A DNA stretch of 64,000 bases from Haliotis asinina (GCF_037392515.1 NC_090280.1:76427004-76491003); one strand, 5' to 3'. Counted from the stretch's first letter, positions 10,040 to 23,540 are shown. Notes: generated by a model not told the origin, from the sequence alone. A program made the numbers and translations.

Positions 10040-12776
10040 TGGTACCCAAGAATATGAACACAGAACCTACTACACTAGAATACGAACATAGGACCTACTA
10101 CTCAAGAACATCAACACGGCCTACTAAACTAGAACATGAACACATGACCTACTACCATGGAATATGAACACAGGACCTAATACACTAGAATATGAAAACA
10201 AGGCAACATTCCTAGAATGTGAACACAGGACCTTCTACCCTAGAAAATCAACATAGGACCTACTCAACTAGAACATAAACACAGGACCTACTACCCTAGA
10301 ACAGGAACTCAGGACCAACTACCCTAGAACTTCAACACAGGACCTACTATCCCAGAATATGATCACAGGACCTAATACCCAGAAATATGAACAGATGACC
10401 CCCTCCCCTAGAATATGAACACAGGACTTACTACCCTAGTACCTACTACCATAGAAAATGAACATAGGAACTACTACCATTGAATATGAAAACAGGACCT
10501 ACTATCCTAGAATGTAAACACATGGCAACATTCCTAGAATATAAACACAGGACCTTCTACCTGAGAACATCAACATAGGACCTACTACCCTAAACTATGA
10601 ACACAGGACCTACTACCCTAGAATATGAGCATAGGACCTGCTACCTAGAACATCAACACAGGGCCAGCTACCCTACTCCACTATAACATCAACACAGGAC
10701 CTTGAACTACCCTAGTAAATACACACAGGACCTACTACCCTAAACTATGAACACAGGACCTACTACCCTAAACTATGAACACAGGACCTACTACACTAAA
10801 CTATGAACACAGGACCTCCTACCCTAGAACATCAACACAGGACAGCTACCCTAAAACATCAACACAGGACCAGCTACCCTAGTAAATAAACACAGGACCT
10901 ACTACCCTAAACTATGAACACAGGACCTACTACCCTAAACTATGAACACAGGACCTACTACACTAAACTATGAACACAGGACATGTTACCCTAGAAGATG
11001 AACATAGGACCTGCTACCTAGAACATCAACACAGGACCAGCTACCCTACTCCACTATAACATCAACACAGGACCTACTACACAAGAATGTTAACACAGGA
11101 CCTACTACTCTAGAACATCAACACAGGACCTACTACCCTAGAACACAAACACTGAACCTACAACTCTAGAACACAAACACTGGACCTACTACTCTAGAAC
11201 GTCAACACAAGAGCAGGTACCATAGAATATCAACACAGGAACGAATACCCTAGAATATCAACACAGGACCCACTGAACTAGAACATTAACACAGGACAGC
11301 TACCCTAGAACATACACACAGGATCTACTACCTTACAATATGACCACAGGACTTACTACCCTAGAGCATCAACACAGGACCTACTACCCTAGAACATAAA
11401 CACAGGACCTACTACCCTAGAACACAAACATGGGGCCTACTACCCTAGAACATCAACACAGAACCTACTACCCTAGAACATAAACACAGGACCTACTACC
11501 CTAGAACATCAACACAGGACCTACTACACAAGAATGTTAACACAGGACCTACTACTCTAGAACATCAACACATGACCTACTACCCTAGAACACAAACACT
11601 GGACCTACAACTCTAGAACACAAACACTGGACCTACAACTCTAGAACATCAACACTGGACCTACTACTCTAGAACGTCAACACAAGAGCAGGTACCATAG
11701 AATATCAACACAGGAACGAATACCCTAGAATATCAACACAGGACCCACTGAACTAGAACATTGACACAGGCCCTTCTACCCTAGAACATACACACAGGAT
11801 CTACTACCTTAGAATATGACCACAGGACTTACTACCCAAGAGCATCAACACAGGACCTACTACCCTAGAACATAAACACAGGACCTACTACCCTAGAACA
11901 CAAACATGGGGCCTACTACCCTAGAACATCAACACAGAACCTACTACCCTAGAACATAAACACAGGATCTACTACCCTAGAACATCAACACAGGACCTAC
12001 TGAACTAGGACATATAGATAGGACCTACTCCACTATAACATCAACACAGGACCTACTATAATAGAATATGAACACGGGGCCTACTACCCTAGAACATCAA
12101 CACAGGACCTACTGAACTAGGACATATAGATAGGACCTACTCCACTATAACATCAACACAGGACCTACTCCACTATAACATCAACACAGAACCTACTCCC
12201 CTAGAACATAAACACAGGGCCTACTACCCTAGAACATCAACACAGGACCTACTGAACTAGGACATATAGACAGGACCTACTCCACTATAACATCAACACA
12301 GGACCTACTCCACTATAACATCAACACAGGACCTACTATAATAGAATATGAACACAGGATCTACAACCCTAGAACATCAACACATGACCTACAGCACAGG
12401 CACAAGAACACAGGACCTACTACACAGGCACAAGAACACAGGATCTACTTACTACCCTAGAATATCAACACAGGACCTACTACACAGGCACAAGAACACA
12501 GAACCTACTACACAGGTACAAGAACACAGGATCTACTTACTACCCTAGAATATCAACACAGGACCTACTACACAGGCACAAGAACACAGGACCAACTACA
12601 CAGGTACAAGAAAACAGGATCTACTTACTACCCTAGAATATCAACACAGGACCTACTACACAGGCACAAGAACACAGGACCTACTTACTACCCAAGAACA
12701 TCCACACAGGACCTACTACACAGGCACAAGAACACAGGACCTACTACACGGGCACATACACACAGGACCTACCAGC
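10040..12776. repeat. 28-bp minisatellite array (about 2.7 kb)
   Basis: The unit is close to CTACTACCCTAGAACATCAA followed by CACAGGAC (28 bp), in some ninety or more diverged copies. Higher-order copying is visible: a block starting ACAAGAATGT at about 11081 recurs at about 11528 with the same order of variants, a period near 447 bp (about 16 units). From about 12360 the array changes to a variant with CACAGGCACAAGAACACAGG alternating with the ordinary unit. Any open frames inside are by-products of the repeat. Confidence 0.95.
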
Positions 12777-12959
12777 TTACAACATGAAGGGTACCGCTTG
12801 TTCAGCTTGACCCGGGCTCACTTGCACAGAACAATCTTCATACTACAGTTATTGTAAATCTCAGGATAACAATCTTAAGCTTCAGCTACGATTACCACTC
12901 ACATGCACAAAGAGATTTTAGGTAAAGATCAAATCAAATTTTACAGTTGGTTCGGACCA

Positions 12960-13875
12960 ATTCTTATCCTATCCAGATTAACACCCACCTTGCCTACAAC
13001 TAATATACACCTTCTTAACAGATCCTAATAATCAACCCTTGCATCCTCCTTATATACACCTTCTTACCCTATCCATATAAACACCCTTTGCCCCCGTCCT
13101 AATATGCAACGTCTTACCCTACCCAAACAAACAATTGCCCCCTCCTAATATACATCTTCTTACCCCATCCAAATAAACAGTCTTCAATGACCCCGTCCTA
13201 ATATACACTGTCTTACCCTATGCTAGTAAACAACTGTTGCCCCCTCCTAAGATTTGTCTCCTCACTCTATCCAAATAAACAACCACTGTCCTTGCCCAAT
13301 ATACACCTTCTTACCCTATCCAAACAACCAACCACTGTACATGTCCTTGCCCAATATACACCTTCTTACCCTATCCAAATAAACAACCACTGTACATGTC
13401 CTTGCCCAATATACACCTTCTTACCCTATCCAAATAAACAACCACTGTACATGTCCTTGCCCAATATACACCTTCTTACCCTATCCAAATAAACAACCAC
13501 TGTACATGCCCTTGCCCAATATACACCTTCTTACATATCCAAATAACCAACCACTGTACATGTCCTTGCCCAATATACACCTTCTTACCCTATCCAAATA
13601 ACCAACCACTGTACATGTCCTTGCCCAATATACACCTTCTTACCCTATCCAAATAAACAACCACTGTACATGTCCTTGCCCAATATACACCTTCTTACCC
13701 TATCCAAATAACCAACCACTGTACATGTCCTTGCCCAATATACACCTTCTTACCCTATCCAAATAACCAACCACTGTACATGTCCTTGCCCAATATACAC
13801 CTTCTTACCCTATCCAAATAACCAACCACTGTACATGTCCTTGCCCAATATACACCTTCTTACATATCCAAATAA
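12960..13875. repeat. 55-bp minisatellite array with a degenerate leading part
   Basis: From about 13280 to 13875 the unit TGTCCTTGCCCAATATACAC + CTTCTTACCCTATCCAAATA + ACCAACCACTGTACA repeats at exactly 55 bp; for example CAATATACAC recurs at 13681 and 13736. About eleven copies are nearly identical. From 12960 to 13280 the same phrases (CACCTTCTTACCC, AATAAACA, GCCCC) recur in a decayed form. This suggests an old array with a recently homogenised part. The open frame of 90 residues here is repeat-derived. Confidence 0.93.
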
Positions 13876-16800
13876 ATACCCCCTTTGCCCTCCCTTCTTC
13901 CCCCTCCCCACCCCAAAAATACAACTTCTTACCTGACACAAAGTAACATGTCCTTGCATCTTGAAACACAGACACCCTCCTAATAAACACCCAAGTAAAC
14001 ACTGTAATAAACAGCCCCCTTATTCCCTGCTAACATACTACACCTTCTTACCTGTACTTTGACAATGGTTAGAGGGTGGGGGTGGGAGGAAGTATTTGAA
14101 CCATCATCAGCCAAACCAACACCACCATCCCCCACCCACCTGGCCTTAACCCCGTGGATGCCACAGGGACATATATGTCCCTCCTCTTCACCCCTCACTT
14201 TGAAGTCCAATAAAATTCTAAACATAACATGCACATATATATAATTCCCTGTTTCCTGATACCATCCACTATTATCTCAGACCAAGCTTAAGTGTTTCAA
14301 ACTGCCTTTCACAATAGGCTTCATCGACATATATACTAATCCGGAAACAGTGTCGCCATTTTCCGACGTAACAAAATGCACAAATCATGCCATGACGTCA
14401 ACTAAAATGTCACATTATTTTCAGTTATTTCATTACATTTGAAGATGTGTCTGTTACTCCATTAATAATGATGCAAAATTAATCAAAATACATCTACACA
14501 AACAGGAGAATATGGGAATCTAAGAACTACATTATGCATCCGATTGGGACACCCAAATTGCTATTACCTGCTTTCTCATGTAGAGCGGTGTCAGGTATTA
14601 CCAAACAAACGGCTATTAACAAAATTCCATTTCTGTCTTGTTTACTCAATTTGCTGATCGCTACTGCAAGGTTTATGCGCATGTCGTGAAATGGAAACTC
14701 TACCGGAAAAATGATTGTCTGTTCCTTAAATATATTTCAAAAGAAGCAGAGAAGAAATATATTTCAAAAGAAGCAGAGGAGAAAACTGACGAGAGGACAA
14801 GCAAGTGGCATCACATCTTTAAACCGTGTGTGTATATTGTCGATGAGATGGCTAAGCCAGCAAGTCTTGGTCAGTACTGGGATACCCCATTCTAAATATA
14901 TAAACATGTCTATTTAAGTGCATTACACAGTTCCAAACCATAATATAAAGCTTTGTTAGCCATACATGGACTGTATCAGCACTACCCCATCATTGTGCAG
15001 CCTTGTCATCCTTTACTGAACAAGCGCCATTGACCTCAGCAATTTTCGCTACCTACTTTATGCCTATGGCCGTTTGTGTCACTCTTTTGTTGATACTAAA
15101 ACAAACGGCATTAATTAATCCATCTGCTGTATAAAGTGTCAAGACAAACAAAATACATGATAATTATGTGAGTTTCCATTCTCTAGTCGTAGGTGTAACA
15201 ATTTAACTTGGTCTGTACCCTGCTGAAAAAAAACATGATGATTGTTTCATAAAGGAATTGGATTTACTGTACAGGCTATTGCGCTCTCCCAAGCCAAATC
15301 AGACATTAACTCCAAACATTAGTTCATGGAACAACTTACTTTTACATCAGGAACATGTTTGTTGAGGCATTTCGATAAACGTTTGAGATATTCGACCATG
15401 ACCTCATAGGAACATCAAGGGCAGTTAATTTCATGACTTTGTTGAGAGTGGTTTCCCTTAGACTGTGAGTGACGGGCACCTTGCCCATCATTTCATTAAT
15501 TTCACCCTTGTCCCTGTTGAAATATGTAGTTCTATTACTTTCCATGGCCAGTTAATTATGTCTCTCATAAAATATGTGTACATATCATAAAATACATACA
15601 CACTAATCATGTATTTAAATGTAAGACTTCGAGTACATTATGTTCTGCATTCCAGTCTTCCGCATGCCCCATGTTTCTTGTTGTATTCAGACATGAAATA
15701 ATAGAAAATGTCATTGACGCTCACTGAATTAATGCCCATATGTGATAAAGTAGCTCTGCATTCAAAACAGTTCATTTTTCTCCATAATATACATTTAATG
15801 AAATAATCTAGCAAAGAGAAAGCGACCAGAAATATATCAACTCAAAGAAAATTAAAGATCATTAAAAAAAGACACTAGAAATGATCTACTTTTGAAAAAC
15901 CTGATAAATAGACACAGCACTGGAACACATTTGTGCAGACAGTATTCAGGAATATCCGTTTGATGCCTGGCAATTATATGACTTTCAAGTGAATATTGTA
16001 TTGTCAACAAAACATCAATCAAGTGATCGTGCTAAAAATTAATAATTAATTAATCTTCTTCATGGACTTTCTTTCTGAATCTTTTCTTCTGCTGATGTTT
16101 CGAATAGTGAATGCTTACCTTCAAAATGCTGCATTTTGCTGCATTTTAATTTAAAAAATGAACAAATATTTCTTCTACGTTTGGGCCTAGTGTTTATCAA
16201 ATTATTTAACTGACATCCTTAAATTATACGTAAGTTGAATCAGGTATGATTTACCTGGCTTAACTATTTTACTTCAAGCACTCGATATGGTCTGATTTAG
16301 AGTTTGTAGTTCTTTCATATTGCTCTCTCACATGCTAGTATGTTTCACGTTTCGGTATTTTTCAGTCAGGTGGTTAAGATCAATACAATATTTTTTTATT
16401 TGTCAATAACCGGTGATCGTAAGTCCCCATAATTCCTAGCATCGTGCCATAACTTTGATTGGGGTGGCTGTAACCAGTGTCTTTCAAAGGTGTAGATAGC
16501 ACTGTCATGTGAAGAATCGTTCATGACAACTTTAATTGTTCCATACGAAACAAGAAAACTCCTCCATTGTACGCGTATGAAACAGTTGTTATCTGGTATG
16601 TAGTTGCTCAGCACCACACCTGACAAGTACCTTTTGTAACACGTGAAGTGTGTTTGACTCATGCGTAAACATACCCGCATAAATGATTTCATATGATGCG
16701 TCCATGGCAGTAGTTGTTTCACATGCATGGTTACGGCAGAATGTTATCATCGTTAACTGGATGTTGAGATAGCACATCAAACAATAACGTATTTGACCTT

Positions 16801-17000
16801 ATTTGAAACGATAGGCATGTTCAAATACATAATAATGTACACACTATATGAGTTATAGTTACAATGTTAAACTTTACTGTTATAGAACGTGCACCTGGTA
16901 TATCAGTATATTGAGTGAAGACACTTAGGTATATTAAGGCAAGACCATGCCACTATAAAAAGTATGTCGTCTTTTTATTTTTCATTTTCCCTAAAATTAC
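13876..17000. other. Intergenic DNA with no supported gene
   Basis: AT-rich sequence. At 14740-14795 there is a direct duplication of about 27 bp beginning ATATATTTCAAAAGAAGCAG, which makes the short frame at 14638-14895 look repetitive; that frame has no ATG start. The minus-strand frame at 15342-15545 (67 residues) is not recognised. No rRNA, tRNA or transposase was seen. Confidence 0.4.
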
Positions 17001-17104
17001 AGTAGAATGACGTTAATTCGAAACAAACACTTTCTGAAACTGCAAACAAATCTACATGAATTCGTTTACCCATGGAGCAAAAAAATCACGGAGGACTCAG
17101 CTGC

Positions 17105-17190
17105 ATGTTTCAATTATTGGTTGGTTGGTTTGATGTTCAATGCCGCACTCAACATTATTCCAGCTATACATTGGAACGGACTAAATTATA
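17105..17190 (-). mobile_element. SINE tail fragment
   Basis: GATGTTCAATGCCGCACTCA followed by ACATTATTCCAGCTATA matches the tail-proximal part of the SINEs in this window (CGCCGCACTCAGCAATATTC, CAGCTATATGG) in minus orientation. The rest of the element is missing. This makes the overlapping 138-residue frame (17007-17423) unlikely to be a gene. Confidence 0.5.
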
Positions 17191-17277
17191 CAAATTTTGG
17201 TAAAAATATGGAGGTCAGAGTACATAATATGAACGAAATGACAGCACTTGAACTTAAACACTCGTCATGGAGGACGT

Positions 17278-17405
17278 CAGTCCGAGGAATAGCCCGGAAT
17301 AGCCTGACACAAGTGTTCGGAACAGCCCGACGTCGTAGTTCAGAAAAGCCTGACGTCATTGTTCGGAATAGCCCGACATCACTGTTCGGCAGAGCCAACA
17401 AGAGG
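17278..17405. repeat. Short tandem repeat with unit near GTTCGGAATAGCCCGACGTC
   Basis: Five or so degenerate copies with period near 27 bp: …GAATAGCCTGACAC, GTTCGGAACAGCCCGACGTC, GTTCAGAAAAGCCTGACGTC, GTTCGGAATAGCCCGACATC. One further isolated relative (GTTCGGTAATACCCGACACC) lies near 17578, about 200 bp on, so the repeat or its source may once have been longer. Confidence 0.7.
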
Positions 17406-17681
17406 TCAAAATCTGACAATTAGATCACCTCAAACAGTTGCCTGAAACAGGTTTACTAAGAGGGATTAACTTGTCTTCACACGTGAATATGATGCATATT
17501 GAATAGTTCATTGTGTGTATTGATTATTGTTAGGTGTGATGAAACAGGGTAGGAATTAGGCGGAATGTGGTGTTAGCTGTTCGGTAATACCCGACACCAC
17601 TCTAGTACATTGGCATCTTTTCTTACAGAATGTGAAATTACCACAAGGTATCCTCTCACATTGGCCTGATTGGGGAATTTT

Positions 17682-17954
17682 GTGAGTGAGTGAGTGAGTT
17701 TAGTTTTACGCAGCACTCAGCAATATTACAGCTATATGGCGGTGGTCTGTAAATAATCGAGTCTGGACCAGACAATCCAGTGATCAACAACATGAGCATC
17801 GATCTGCGCAATTGGGAACCGATGACATGAGTCAACCAAGTCAGCGAGTCTGACCACCCGATCCCGATAGTCGCCTCTTACGACAAGCTGAGTCGCCTTT
17901 TATGGCAAGCATGGGTTGCTGAAGGCCTATTCTACCCCGGGACCTTCACGGGTC
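17682..17954 (-). mobile_element. Meta-like SINE (family B), full length, with target-site duplication
   Basis: Read on the minus strand: GACCCGTGAAGGTCCCGGGG, GTAGAATAGGCCTTCAGCAA, CCCATGCTTGCCATAAAAGG, then the CATCGGTTCCCAATTGCGCA and GATTGTCTGGTCCAGACTCG core, and the GCGGCGTAAAACTAAACTC tail ending in ACTC repeats. It is flanked by an 11-bp duplication GGGAATTTTGT at 17673-17683 and 17955-17965. This is the best full-length reference copy in the window. From memory the core resembles the conserved domain of mollusc MetaSINEs. Confidence 0.9.
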
Positions 17955-18658
17955 GGGAATTTTGTAGTGGAATAGTTTGGTTCACTGTGAACAAAACATA
18001 TTGAAAATACACTGTCCATATCCACAGCAAATCCTCTTCATGTGATCTGAGTTACACTGACCTAATCAAAAGCAGAGTTATGCCTCCTTATCTTTATACG
18101 TGCAAGACCTCTCTGTCAACGTTTTTTTGGTTTTTTTTACATTTATTGCGGGTCATTTTTTTTTTTTTTTCTGGGTATGACATTATGCAGTAGCACAATA
18201 TTACATCCATTTCATATACACTTATGTCATTCAGATATCAAGCTGTATTTTCTTCAATCACACCGTAAAGACAACAAATTAAAAAAATCGTAGAAGAGTG
18301 CTTTTATTGGTGCACAATAAAAAAATGGAGAAATTTACTGTTTTATAACGCACACAAAAGCTTTGGACAACATTTAGCTGTGTCTAATTTCTCAAACCCC
18401 TGTGATAGTCACAGTTATATTTATACCAACTGATAGGAAATGAAATAGAGCCACACGCAGATCCAGGACCAAATCTCGAACAATGTTCACTTTTCAAACC
18501 TTACAAAAATGTGCACCTTAAAAAATAACTCAGTATCCTGGGGGTTAATTACAAACTGTCCCTTATATCTTCATTGCAATATTATACAATATTACATTGA
18601 AATAAAGCTATTACAGTGAAACAAAATTACTGTAGCCATAATTCCTAGCAAACAAGCT

Positions 18659-18734
18659 CTGTGTGTGGGTGTGTGTGTGTGTGTGGGTGTGTCTGTGTGT
18701 GTGTCTGTGTGTCTCTGTGTGTCTGTGTCTGTGT
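18659..18734. repeat. (GT)n / (TCTGTG)n microsatellite
   Basis: GT dinucleotides interrupted by GGG and by TC at increasing frequency toward the right end, a usual pattern of an ageing microsatellite. Confidence 0.95.
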
Positions 18735-21521
18735 AATATATATTACCGTCGTGTTATCAAGACAGTAAGACACACTTATAACAGAGAGTTATCGCCCTTC
18801 TGAACAAAAGCGCCGCTAACGCGCATGCGCAACACACGTAATCGTGCACACACCCAAAACACGGAAAGAGCAAGGGTTTCCCAGACTGTTTCGATCTCGA
18901 GTTATCGTCATAAAATTATTACATGTACGCGTATGAATAGCACATCTGTTAGTGTGTATATTTATAGCAACGTTTAGACCAAAACCTCGTCGAAATCCTT
19001 TATTGTAGTCTCAAGCAAATACGAGTGAGGCTTGACAGCCTCCCAGTGTTGAAGTACGATCATAGTGTTCACCATTTAATTGACTCTCGGCTATGTACAG
19101 CTCCATTTGCTCATAATGAAAGATATTTTCTTTTTTGTACAATCCCAAATTTCAAAATTCCAAATTCTTCTTTTCAACCTAAGTAGGACTATTTGATACT
19201 ATCAAAATTATGTATATTCGTAAACTAAGCGTCGCCTCGGATGAGTATTAGTCTGATACAAGCTACCACATATGATAAAAAATGTGTAACCTACCTCCCA
19301 CCTCTCATCAACGTCTGATCGACTCTATGTTTCTCAGCTGTATGCTGATGTTCAGGGTAATCACGAGACACGTGAGTGTTCATTGTGGTATACAGTGTGT
19401 TAGTGTATACAAGATCAAAGGTGTCACTCTCATCTTATCTTTTTCGTGAAAATGTTTCCGTGAATATTTGAGTAGTTTCAAAGCAGAGATTAGAAATACT
19501 ATTTCATCTGAACTAGTAGTTGCAAAAAAGTCATCTATCGGCGAATTATTGAGACCTCCCGTCTTACTTTCGGTTTGGACTTTCCTGGAAATCCGAAAAA
19601 AGGACTGCTATAATTGGCTTCTCTGTAACCACAGGACCCCTCTGCGGGTCTGAAAATCGATAAACTACGTCCTGATTTACTATTCAACCCCCATACTATA
19701 TACCAAGCTGGAGAGAGGCTCAGTTTGTCGAATCTCGGATCCGATCGATGTTAGAAACAAACGAATTATCACAGTGAGAAATTAAAGCGCCGGACGTTTT
19801 CACTTTCAAAATAATGTCGCAGACAACCGGTTTAGATGAAATAGTCAGTGAAAGGAGTCCGGTCGATTCATCCACCGTACACTGCGACCATTCATAAAAT
19901 CCGTCTTCTGATTAAATTTAAACGTAAAGGTTTTAGAATGGTGATAATCTTATGAAATGCGTACCGTTACGGAAGTGGTAAGATCGATCTCACTCACGTA
20001 TTGTAGAGACGTGCCCTAAGTTGATAGAGACTATATCGGTACATCAAACATCAGTTTTATTACTTTTTCACTTTCCATGCACGTGTAATCTGCAAAATAT
20101 ACATAAACTAAAAAATGATAAAGACATGCAACCTCCTTACCAGCTTATATCTTACATAATAGATAGAATAGAGAGATGTAGGTGCAATATACATGACACG
20201 TCCTTACTGTACAGTATCGTTCTCTTCAAATGTCAGCTAGAAAAAAAGAACTTGATTTTCATTTTGGTCGTGTAAAGTGTGATCAGTCCCAAAGAAAGAC
20301 CAGCGATCAAGAAACCTGCACACAAAAATTAAGGCAAATAATCTATAAAAACTATTCATGATAAAATAATGAATACATTGTGTACACCGAATTCATGAAG
20401 GCTAAGGATTGCGTGTATGTTAACTGGATGGACTAGTATAAGATTAAGAAAACAAGATTGCTCTTCAATAACATGCACTGAAGTGAGTGCAATTTGAAAA
20501 CATTTACTATCTGGACAAGTGGCAATGTTCAAACAGAGCAATACAGCAGACCTTACAATATCAGGCACAACTGGTTTCAGTTCACACCCTCGACTTAAAT
20601 ATACATGATTTCATTTTATATCTGATGTCAGTGAATTCACCAGTTCCAGCTTACTAGTTATAAATGATAGAGTCTGGCCAAAAAACTAGAAAAATAGCAT
20701 GTTGTGTCCTGCAAGTCTGTAGGAAGGAAACGTGTGTCTTCTCGAGAGTAGCCCTGAGTAGGAAGTCAATATGTTCTGTTATATGCGGCGGCATTTTAAT
20801 CATGTGAAATTGGCCTCTGTGTGTGTTTAGAACGCTGTTACAGTTAAGAATTTGCCGTGGCAAACAATGTAAGAAACCCCCTGTGAACCAGCAAAACAGA
20901 ACAAAGACAAGTTTAAAACATACAATATTATTATTACCAAAGAGAGAATGTTATACAAAGTCACAAGTCAATTTCACAATACCGATTTCAAATGCAATGC
21001 AAATGAGACAAACTCTAAGGCAATGGGTCACAAAATATGATATAGCAAAATCCCCAAAGTCTTAGTGCGAGAGAGAAACAGTTATGCAGAAAGTAACACG
21101 GGGAGAGGTCAGTCAGCAGTAGATCAGGCGTTGACAGATGCAGAAAGATATCACTCCAGTTAAAGTCTGTGTCCCAACATGGCAACCAGCGTTTTTTATA
21201 CTATTCAGTCCTTTCCCGAAAGTTCGGGCACATACGACCATCGCCAACGCTGTAGAATGCTCTAGCAGTCTCCCAGAAGTAACAAATAGAAATCCACGGG
21301 CAGATAATTTACGGAAAACCTGCTGTCCAAATCCTAAAAATGCTGACCGTCTATTATACGAAATATGACCAATCATAATTATTATTCAAAACACTAAATG
21401 TTGTGACTCTATAATAATTATTACTTAATTAATTACAAAATATACAGAAAACACACGCTGGAGTGTTTATTTTGCAATATACAGTTTGGCTGTATTTGAA
21501 GCAAGTGAAATACATGAATCG

Positions 21522-21690
21522 AGGGGCTTTTGTACTAAGGGATATTTATACCAAGGTGCTTTTGTGCACAGGGACTTTGGTACCAAGAGGCATTTGTTTC
21601 CAAGGGGATTTTGTCCTGAGCTGTTTTTGTACCAAAAGAACTTTGTCCCGCGGGCTTTCGTACCAATGGGTTTTTGTACATGTAGCAAGG
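21522..21690. repeat. Degenerate tandem repeat, period about 21-23 bp
   Basis: The phrase GGGCTTTTGTACCAA recurs with changes (GGTGCTTTTGTGCACA, GGGACTTTGGTACCAA, GAGGCATTTGTTTCCAA, GGGGATTTTGTCCTGA, GGGCTTTCGTACCAA). The period is close to a multiple of three, so several reading frames stay open on both strands. I do not read these as genes. Confidence 0.75.
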
Positions 21691-22599
21691 AGCGTGTGAC
21701 CTAGACGCCGACAGACTAGTATTATCTTTGTGGTCAAGTTGGAGAACGAGATAGTTTATTGTGATTACAAGCATCCTGAGGCTACAGTAATAAATATACA
21801 CTAGCCGACCCCATACCTGGTTGTAGATTTGCAAACCAGGTTTCCAAGAAAGCGTAGCATTAGAAATACTAATGTTAAGATTTGCTCAGCTTGAAAACTG
21901 ATTTTTTATACATGTCTGTGGAAAATATTGTTGATTGTGATAAGCAGTCTCTGTCACAGACAAAACTCATTGTCTGTTTTACTGACACCTATGTGCCTGT
22001 CTGCTAATGACAATATGCAATACACAGCTTCAATCATTGACCACATGCAATTATACACCATAAATACATTGATTTATGGCTCGTGCACCTGTCACATTAT
22101 GTATGTACACAGACAGGCAGACGTGATAGTTGTACACATGACATGTTATCATGTCTGTGGGTTCCATTTTTCCCAGATGACTGGATGGGATGGAAACAAA
22201 CTCAGATAGTCAGTTTCAGATCCTGCTTGATATCGGTACTTGGATGAACGACAATTTCCAGCCACGCAGTAGTTCACCATCTCAGTATTTGTTGATTGGA
22301 TCGAACGAAAATCCAGAAAAATTGAGGATGTACTTAGAAAACCCAACAACTCTATTATATCCACACCCCTGAGCGTATCGGCAAATTAACCAGCCAAAGA
22401 AATGTCTTCGTTACACTTGAGAGCACACCCATCCGCTCTGACTGGGTTGGTATCCCGGCTGCTTTATTTCAAGGGACGTAAACCCAATTACAAATTATCG
22501 CACTTTTGATCCTCAGTTGTACGCTTGAATTATTATTGTCATTATTTGACTTCTCACAATCAGGGGAGTATAATACGTGTCATGAATAGGCAATAATTG

Positions 22600-22830
22600 T
22601 GTTGGAGGAGGGGTGGGGTGTGTGTGTTGTTTGTTTTTTTGGTTGGTTAGTTGATTGGTTGGTTGTTTTGGGGGTTTTTTTGTTTTGTTTTTGGTTTTGG
22701 TTTTGTTTTGTTTTGGTTTTGGTTTTGTTTTGTTTTGTTTGTTTTTTGGGGTTTTTTTTTTTCTTTTTTCTTTTTTTTTTTTTGGGGGGGGGGGGGAGGT
22801 TGTGTTGGTTTTGGTTTTGTTGTTGTTGCG
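22600..22830. repeat. T/G-rich low-complexity tract
   Basis: Runs of GTTTT and GGTTTT grade into poly-T and then a run of more than ten G. The open frames on both strands (Phe/Trp/Gly-rich on plus, Lys/Gln/Pro-rich on minus) follow from the base composition alone. Confidence 0.95.
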
Positions 22831-23532
22831 CTGGTTGCATGTGACGTTTAACTCACGGCTATATACGCTCGTACACACGCACATACACAAGCGGACAAAC
22901 ACTAATAACCAATATTGAAAACGTTCTGTATACAGACGACGGTGAAAACAGACATCTCGCAAAGTGCACATGTAATTCCACTGAAATCTACGTCACCACT
23001 CAGAACGAACTGATCAGACTTGAGTCTTGCAGGCCCCGCCACTGCCTTCTCTCAGTGTTTGTCGTGTTCAACCGAAGTTGTGTCCCTTTGACCACAAAGC
23101 GACCGATTCAGGAAACCCGAGCAAGGGACAGACAAATGGACTGACCCCCGTCGTTGTTTTCCAAGGACAACATGGACCTTACATGGATTTGGGATGGCGC
23201 CTGACATTATGTGAAGAATTACAATCCCGAAACACTTAGTACAAAGTGGTTACAACGTTGATTACAATGTTTAATGCCCACAAGTGAGGACACTCGAACA
23301 TCTAGTAACCATGGAAATGTCCACAAACAGAAAGAGGAGGGTGACTAGGAATTTAGCTAAACGCTGACGAAATGCTTCCTAGTATTAACGAAAGAAACAA
23401 GAACATCAACCAGAGATCGATCATTCTTTTCGCAACAGTCAGCGATTTGTACTAAAAATAGCCCATGACGTTCACGGAGCATAAAACATTTCGCTTTGTC
23501 AACGTTCCGAACACGAGGCTTAATTCTGTGTG

Positions 23533-23540
23533 TATATAAA
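23533..23540 (+). promoter_or_regulatory. TATA box of the dioxygenase gene, with initiator at about 23562-23568
   Basis: TATATAAA lies 31 bases before the A of CCAGTCT, which fits the initiator consensus YYANWYY. Together they predict transcription starting at about 23564, giving a leader of about 56 bases before the start codon at 23620. The spacing is what a TATA plus Inr core promoter should have, and the gene model downstream is independent of it. Both points support the call. Confidence 0.65.

Larger units (their letters stand above)
17966..23500. other. Gene-poor region upstream of the dioxygenase gene
   Basis: It contains T-rich runs (18121-18170), a GT microsatellite, a degenerate 21-bp-type repeat (21522-21690) and a T/G-rich tract (22600-22830). 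A GC-richer patch at about 18800-18860 with AACGCGCATGCGCAACAC could be regulatory, but I see no gene attached to it. A hairpin CCCGAAAGTTCGGG lies near 21215. No open frame here has recognisable family sequence. Confidence 0.4.

Noticed and set aside
10040-13875. CRISPR array or coding tandem-repeat protein in the 28-bp and 55-bp arrays
   Set aside because: No unique spacers, and the periods 28 and 55 are not multiples of three; the open frames are short and start or stop arbitrarily within units.
17007-17423. 138-residue plus frame
   Set aside because: It contains a SINE tail fragment and a short tandem repeat, with no family resemblance.
22513-22971. 152-residue Lys/Pro/Gln-rich minus frame
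   Set aside because: It is the complement of a T/G low-complexity tract.
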